Shown: positions 60,501 to 64,000 of the stretch, piece after piece | Position numbering within the stretch: position 1 is the first letter of the stretch | Layout: every line of letters starts with the position of its first letter | Source: Petrosia ficiformis | Lineage: Eukaryota > Porifera > Demospongiae > Haplosclerida > Petrosiidae | Length of the DNA stretch: 64,000 nucleotides | Direction of reading: 5' to 3' | Assembly: GCA_947044365.1 (NCBI GenBank) | Contig: OX345641.1 | Coordinates: 3,937,960 to 4,001,959 of the forward strand | Position numbers and translations under genes: made by a program | Notes under the pieces: model-generated | The model's input: only the letters and a program-made list of their open reading frames with translations | Database searches by the model: none | Told to the model about the DNA's origin: nothing

Positions 60501-63324
60501 CAAAACCACGTGTTATGTTCGCGAAAGTGCAATTAATTGCTATCGTGATCACAATAGCACAATACTATCGCGATAGTGATAATACCAAAACTTTCTCCCA
60601 GGCCTAATATGTATATATACATAAGTACATGTACATAATGTAGTAGCAGATTTCCACTAGGTTTCTGTACTCCCTTTGTGTTTGGTTACTCACAACTACA
60701 GATTGTGACCATGACACTTAGTTTACTTTCATAGTTTACAGAATAACAATTTTTACTATAATTATCATTTTTTTTACAACCACTTTCAAAATCCCTGAAC
60801 CAAATGCAAACATTCTACTATAACTGAAACACAAGATACAGCAGCATTTATGTATTTCAACTTACATATATATGTATGTTCAGTGCCTGATACAATTTTG
60901 AAAGCGTCCAGCAGAAACATATGGACAAAACAATATTTGACCAGCACATTGTGAATATTGTCCAGAAAACGAGCACTGTACCCATTTATTGCTTATGAGA
61001 TGTAGAAGCAGCCCACTAGGTCATGACTGCTCTTGAATAATAATTAACCTTGTTTTACGGCTGCTGTTCTTATTTTTGTTGTATTATTCTTATAACTAAT
61101 CAGACAATTTATCCAGTCAAATGCAATTTTGTCCGGACAGAGCCAAATGTCCAGAAAATGGCCAAATGCTGGATGTTATTTCCAGCACTCTACGTAAAAA
61201 TGTCAGATGTGTAGTCAAGCAAAAACACCAATTATAATCATGTTAATAAATATATTCATTGCTTAATGCAGTAAAGATCAAGGCTTTTGCCCACATTTTA
61301 CTTTCAAAACTGAAATTAAGTTTTACTATGGCAATTATTTCTCAGAAATTAGAATTAATGCTGCAGAGGGCCTAACGTCTATTTTGTGAATTTAATATTG
61401 AAACAAGTATATTATACAAAGTGACGATAATATTGGAGCTGTGATATAAGTATTATTAACCCTTAGAGGACTGATATCCCATTATACTCCCATATATTTG
61501 ACATTTTACCCCTACACAATGTGTTCCTAAGTGTTATGAAGCACTCCAAATGTGTGTAATTGGTTTCAGTGTAAGCCTATGAAAATCATGAAGGCTTTCA
61601 GCTGAATTCTAACCCACGCTATTTGGAGATAATAGTAACAGTAATAGTGAAGTAAAAGAATTAGTAATAGTAATATACAATCTCAATGTTGAGGTAATAG
61701 TAGTAAACAGTAAAGTAATAGTAATAGTAATAGTAATAGTAATAGTAATATTCAATCTCAATGTTGAGGTATTAGTAATAGTAATTCCAATTGACCTTAA
61801 GTAATAAGGTTCATTTATTATAAGGCTAGTAGTATTGGAAGGAAATTGTTTTGGCTAAAAAGGAGGTAGTAGTGCTAATAGTAATAGTAATATATCACAT
61901 TGGTCTGGAAACATACATTTTTGTATGTATACTAGGGCTGGGCGATAGTAATGATAGTATCACTATCACGATAGCAAACAGCTATCACCGTTGCAATATT
62001 AACTGTTACTACTATTGAGATAGTATCCACGTGTTATTTTGAGCATCTGCACTACGTACACTCAAGTAAACCACATTGTATAAATTAATACCGCCTGTAA
62101 ACCAGATTAGTACCACCTTCTTTATAGTAGCCCTTTTGTAGTTGCTGACTTATTATGTCAACAGATAGAATGGAATTATTTTTAGAAGCAGACCTGTATG
62201 GAAACACTTTGGTTCTCTCTCTAAAGACGGGCAAATTATTGAACAACACTTATTATTAAATGAAAAGTAATGAATATTATACACAGACATTACATCGTAC
62301 TATCGCGATATATTCACCATCACGATAGTATTGCAATAGAATATCGTGATAGTCATAGTAGCACTAATGTATACCATCGTTTGTACTAGCAGATCACAGA
62401 AAAGCTGTCACGTGATCACTGTGGAATCTAATAACTATTAGTAACTATTATACAATCAACATCAGATTTCTGGAGAACGATAACATTTTGAATATTCCTT
62501 TGTTCCTTCCCTTTGCCTCTCAGATCATTTCCACAACCCAGACAACCTAATTCTAATAATCAGTATTACTGTAATTGTAGAGATTTTCGGAGTGGTTTAA
62601 TTTTTGTTAATTTTTGCGGTGAAAGTAAAACCATGAAATTTACTATTATATCGACCTACCATACAAGGCAACTCGAACGACGACATCGTGTTGGACTGTT
62701 CAAAGCATGCACACGCATGTGAGAAATCCACGAATATTAATCCAATGAAAATTAAATTTTGAAAGATAAATGGAAAATCTTCGAAAATTTAGTGCTCGTA
62801 TTTGTACTTGTTATTGTTGTAAGTATTACAGATGCAGCATACAATGCAGTTAACATAATTATATTCATGTTTTGACTATGTGGCTAATTGAATTCCTCTA
62901 GTACAAACGATAATGTACGAATGTTTCCAGACCATCTTGTTTTTCTGTGTGGTAGTCTGGCTATGCAAGACTAACATGGTTTTACCTGAAACTTCACTGG
63001 TGCTTGCTTCTGTGGATCAACACTGTTTCCATTAGTAGGAGGTGTATATACACCAATCCAGTCCTCAAAATTTGGGTAACTAACTCCACTCCAACTAACT
63101 GTGACCCAATCACCAGAGTGTTCCAATGTGTTAGGAGAAGCAACGAGTTTGATAGTAGCATCTACAACACAATTTATAATTATAATATCAATTATAAAAT
63201 AATAACTATTTTTACCTAGTTCTACTTTGGCTTTATCAAACCTCAGAAAATCTAAAGGACTGTAAAACTTATAACAGTAACTAGTTTGAGCTAAAATAAC
63301 AAGCAACAAAAACAGCGCAGCCAT
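38490..63324 (-). CDS. Purple acid phosphatase (metallophosphatase), 15 exons
   Basis: Exons: 63324-63216, 63161-62986, 58425-58323, 55679-55580, 55515-55434, 44883-44783, 43790-43666, 42869-42709, 42118-42024, 41558-41466, 40971-40816, 40408-40315, 39989-39847, 39244-39205, 38594-38490. They join with matching phases into 560 residues ending in TGA. A signal peptide ([17 protein letters not shown]) is followed by an N-terminal beta domain ([19 protein letters not shown]) and the metallophosphatase core. Ligand motifs are in order: DMG, GDISYA, GNHE, VGHR, GHHHSY; so both metals should be bound. The tail YGYSRI...VHDS is typical. It hydrolyses phosphate esters outside the cell or in the secretory pathway (family knowledge). 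It resembles the plant PAP27-type and invertebrate long forms. The donor of the 42869-42709 exon (GTTTTG) is weak but is the one that keeps frame. Introns reach 10.5 kb and are filled with transposons. Confidence 0.9.
45283..45830 (-). repeat. Repeat D, copy 2
   Basis: Relative of 34420-34960. Its minus frame ([25 protein letters not shown]) is interrupted by a stop. It lies in the longest intron of the phosphatase gene. Confidence 0.6.
45947..47379 (+). pseudogene. Tc1/mariner-like transposase relic, split by another element
   Basis: 45947-46273 encodes a paired-like helix-turn-helix start ([30 protein letters not shown]). After a nested element (46274-46992) the frame goes on with [17 protein letters not shown], a stop, then [16 protein letters not shown] carrying the first two catalytic acidic positions. 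The part up to [19 protein letters not shown] is deleted, and the end reads [18 protein letters not shown] and stops at 47377-47379. It is inactive. Confidence 0.8.
46274..46992. mobile_element. TA-flanked element with ~70-bp TIRs and Cys-rich frames
   Basis: Ends read GTCTTGCCAGGCCAGCCCCT and its complement, extended by GAGGGTCTGGTCAAACTC. TA dinucleotides flank it at 46272-46273 and 46993-46994, inside the Tc1-type transposase. Inside, ATG 46437 opens a short Cys-rich frame ([20 protein letters not shown]) ending at a donor-like GTAAAT. A second open block at about 46540-46809 is also Cys-rich ([17 protein letters not shown]) but has no ATG of its own. I infer the 5' remnant of a transposon gene. 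Confidence 0.7.
47380..48440. other. Intronic non-coding DNA
   Basis: No exon of the phosphatase gene and no clear element was recognised, apart from a transposon-end-like GC-rich stretch near 48380-48435. Confidence 0.35.
49091..49152. repeat. Facing poly-G and poly-C tracts
   Basis: An 18-base G run (49091-49108) and a 21-base C run (49132-49152) are separated by 23 bases. They can form a GC hairpin or G-quadruplex and may mark an assembly-sensitive site. A GT microsatellite lies nearby at 48994-49013. Confidence 0.8.
49746..49861. repeat. Foldback MITE
   Basis: CCCTGTTTGGAG, then AGTTATGGGCATATAACA, then AATTATCT-type inner arms are mirrored to the base over about 55 bp on each side. A partial arm (ATGTTATGGGCATAT) lies at 50034-50049. 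Confidence 0.8.
50340..53902 (+). mobile_element. DIRS-type tyrosine-recombinase retrotransposon, degenerate
   Basis: In order: a gag-like region with a CCHC zinc knuckle ([14 protein letters not shown], about 51477-51518), a reverse transcriptase ([27 protein letters not shown]), an RNase H-like part ([28 protein letters not shown]), and a tyrosine recombinase ([24 protein letters not shown], then [24 protein letters not shown]). RT plus tyrosine recombinase, without integrase, defines DIRS-like elements. Many frame breaks exist, and the recombinase HxxR box is altered (His to Asp, Arg to Cys), so the copy is dead. It is antisense to the phosphatase gene, in its longest intron. The ends were not resolved. 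Confidence 0.85.
54508..54536. repeat. AT microsatellite
   Basis: Uninterrupted alternating AT over about 28 bp. Confidence 0.8.
54584..55125 (-). other. Unassigned exon-like pieces
   Basis: Three minus-strand pieces with splice-like ends: 55125-54987 ([20 protein letters not shown]), about 54808-54731 ([19 protein letters not shown]) and 54647-54584 ([19 protein letters not shown] then TAG). Their codon use and endings look coding, but the phases do not join cleanly and I do not recognise the family. They are not needed for the phosphatase reading frame. They may be an old gene fragment in its intron. Confidence 0.3.
55838..56138. repeat. ~300-bp near-perfect palindrome
   Basis: Arms of about 140 bp, for example GTACAATCCAAAGTTACTAA, CCTCACATGTTACCCACCAA and CAGAGTATCCCA, are mirrored around a short loop near 55980. 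No coding content. A foldback MITE inserted in a phosphatase intron. Confidence 0.85.
56725..57362. mobile_element. Repeat B, copy 2
   Basis: Relative of 7640-8640 in the same orientation, shorter by internal differences, ending in GGCGCGGCGAGCC. Confidence 0.75.
57394..58063. mobile_element. hAT-like element
   Basis: Inverted ends CAGTGCTCTTAATAAT (57394-57409 and 58048-58063). The flanks share TACTTG but do not form a clean 8-bp duplication. A minus-strand Ser-rich frame ([15 protein letters not shown]) follows a Lys-rich tract, as in the N-terminus of hAT transposases, but no catalytic domain remains. Confidence 0.6.
58756..59064. repeat. MITE with AGGGCTGGGA / TCAGCCCT ends
   Basis: Starts TAGGGCTGGGAATCG and ends with CGTCTCAGCCCTA, with many ATCGATTA blocks arranged as inverted and tandem copies inside. 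Non-coding. Confidence 0.65.
59085..59422. repeat. ~32-bp tandem array (about 10 units)
   Basis: Units of 31-32 bp built on CATAATGTAGTATCAGATTA plus TAAGTACATGTA, the latter containing the palindrome GTACATGTAC. A single further unit lies at 60622-60650, beyond an inserted element, so the array was once continuous. Confidence 0.9.
59423..60606. mobile_element. hAT-like element with BED-finger remnant, inserted in the tandem array
   Basis: Ends read TAGGCCTAGGTGAAAGT and the complement of TAGGCCTGGGAGAAAGT. A minus-strand frame near 59750-59630 carries [11 protein letters not shown] after a basic stretch, as in BED zinc fingers at the N-terminus of hAT transposases; the partner histidines are lost. 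ATAAGTAC precedes the left end and recurs 15 bp after the right end, but it is also part of the array unit, so the target duplication is uncertain. A second element (59800-60403) is nested in it. Confidence 0.65.
59800..60403. mobile_element. 604-bp element with long TIRs, 8-bp TSD and two converging short frames (second copy type)
   Basis: Flanked by GTTTTTAC at 59792-59799 and 60404-60411. Inverted ends of about 120 bp start CAGTAGCGCATAATTGTGTG, include TAAGAGAGGGAG and CAGGCAAGCGATCTCCCTGG, and run to the CACGTTG boxes. A plus ATG frame spans 59944-60042 ([20 protein letters not shown]). A minus ATG frame spans 60256-60014 (80 codons, starting [20 protein letters not shown]). They converge with a 29-bp overlap. 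The layout and length equal those of 21846-22449, but the frames are unrelated in sequence. Confidence 0.75.
60890..61195. repeat. Degenerate hAT-like remnant
   Basis: It contains GTCCAG/GTCCGGACA-type boxes and GAGCACTGT, resembling the inner ends of the element at 57394-58063, in scrambled order. Boundaries uncertain. Confidence 0.35.
61620..61900. repeat. TAGTAA-type microsatellite with a duplicated unit
   Basis: Runs of AGTAATAGTAAT, with the phrase CAATCTCAATGTTGAGGT occurring twice about 70 bp apart. Confidence 0.7.
61934..62365. repeat. MITE-like element with CTATCACGATAG-type inverted arms
   Basis: Starts TAGGGCTGGGCGATAGTAAT. Inverted ATCACGATAG blocks occur near both ends. Similar blocks lie at 60540-60590 near the end of the element at 59423-60606. 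The right border is not clear. Confidence 0.45.
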
Positions 63325-63403
63325 TGTTGACACCCACTGGCGGGCCTAACAATTCTAATTAATGTCCCGTTATCGTGGTTTGCAGAAATGAGCCTATTTC
63401 GCC

Positions 63404-63692
63404 ATGCACTACGATGACTATATACTTCAACGTGTTGCCTGTAATTGGTTGGATATTACCGTGCTCATCTGTAATTATTTGTGTGCGGCCGAGTATTGGT
63501 GAGCAAAATCAACTTATTATGTCAGAACAAATTTTGAATTACCTCACAAAAACAGACAACACTTACTCAGAAAATACATACAATACAACAAAAGATATAG
63601 GCCCTATATCTATTGAGCTATTCCATGTAACATTACATCATGGGTATTCAACAAATTCAAATAGATTTATCAATGTTGTCACTTCAAACTGA
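63404..63692 (+). CDS. Possible small gene head-to-head with the phosphatase
   Basis: 80 bp from the phosphatase ATG, on the opposite strand, ATG 63404 opens a frame (MHYDDYILQRVACNWLDITV) that meets a donor at 63498 (TG|GTGAGC). In a second frame an open stretch runs through to TGA 63690-63692 (MSEQILNYLTKTDN). Which frame is real cannot be decided. The short spacing would suit a shared bidirectional promoter. Nothing further was recognised up to the window end. Confidence 0.25.
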
Positions 63693-64000
63693 GTGTTTCT
63701 AAAGTTTTTTTTTAACCATAGTTATGTAAATTGTGATTTATGTCTATGGTATCAATCATCAATTAATACTAAATACCCCTGACGGAACGTGTATATATGA
63801 CATAAGTAATAAGTAAATGAATGAATAATTATTTAAATATTGAAGTTAGCAACAAGTAACTCAACTTAACTATAATAACAATAACTATAACTCAGTATGA
63901 TATCCAAGCTGATTTAGGAGTTATAATGATAGCTAAACCGGAATTTCCAGTAAACAAATACATTATAAATTAACTTATAAGTAACAAGAGTCACCAGAAC

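Noticed and set aside
62513..62722. 69-codon plus frame
   Set aside because: It shows no domain and lies in what seems to be repeat-derived sequence near inverted TTTTCG/CGAAAA blocks.

Overview
The window is eukaryotic genomic DNA. It is AT-rich, its genes have short exons with GT/AG introns in metazoan style, and it is packed with transposable elements. The gene content fits a demosponge, with Amphimedon-like genomes the closest match I can think of: ZU5/UPA/Death-domain proteins, intronless secreted proteins with a fibrinogen-like N-terminal module, a plant/invertebrate-type purple acid phosphatase, and many foldback elements. This placement is inference from gene content; no organism marker was found.

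Layout. 69-11425 (minus) holds the 3' part of a ZU5-UPA-Death gene (69-3906) and, upstream on the same strand, exons encoding six divergent ubiquitin-like domains (9443-11425). Phases and spacing allow both to be one gene, poly-Ubl-ZU5-UPA-Death, split by a 5.5 kb intron full of mobile DNA; a TAG codon interrupts the ZU5 exon. 11.6-12.8 kb holds relics of a C2H2 and a CXXC zinc finger. 13-22.6 kb holds a cluster of fibrinogen-like secreted proteins (one intact, one split in its signal peptide by a transposon, one fragment) among foldback repeats. 24.7-25.5 kb holds a decayed second copy of the Ubl/UPA gene.

28.5-38 kb holds two POT/SLC15-like transporters. The plus-strand copy is frameshifted and split by a piggyBac-type transposon (29555-32706); the minus-strand copy (36245-37978) is intact. 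38490-63324 (minus) is one purple acid phosphatase gene that I could rebuild from 15 exons into an uninterrupted 560-residue reading frame with all metal-ligand motifs. Its introns carry a Tc1-type relic, a DIRS-type retrotransposon in antisense, hAT-type elements, large palindromes and a 32-bp tandem array.

The most unusual signals are the candidate poly-Ubl-ZU5-Death architecture, and two 604-bp elements with 8-bp target duplications whose long inverted ends each lead into a short ATG-initiated frame, the two frames converging in the middle. The latter look like deletion derivatives of large two-gene DNA transposons. Coordinates of splice sites were read by eye; exon ends are given where frame and GT/AG agree.
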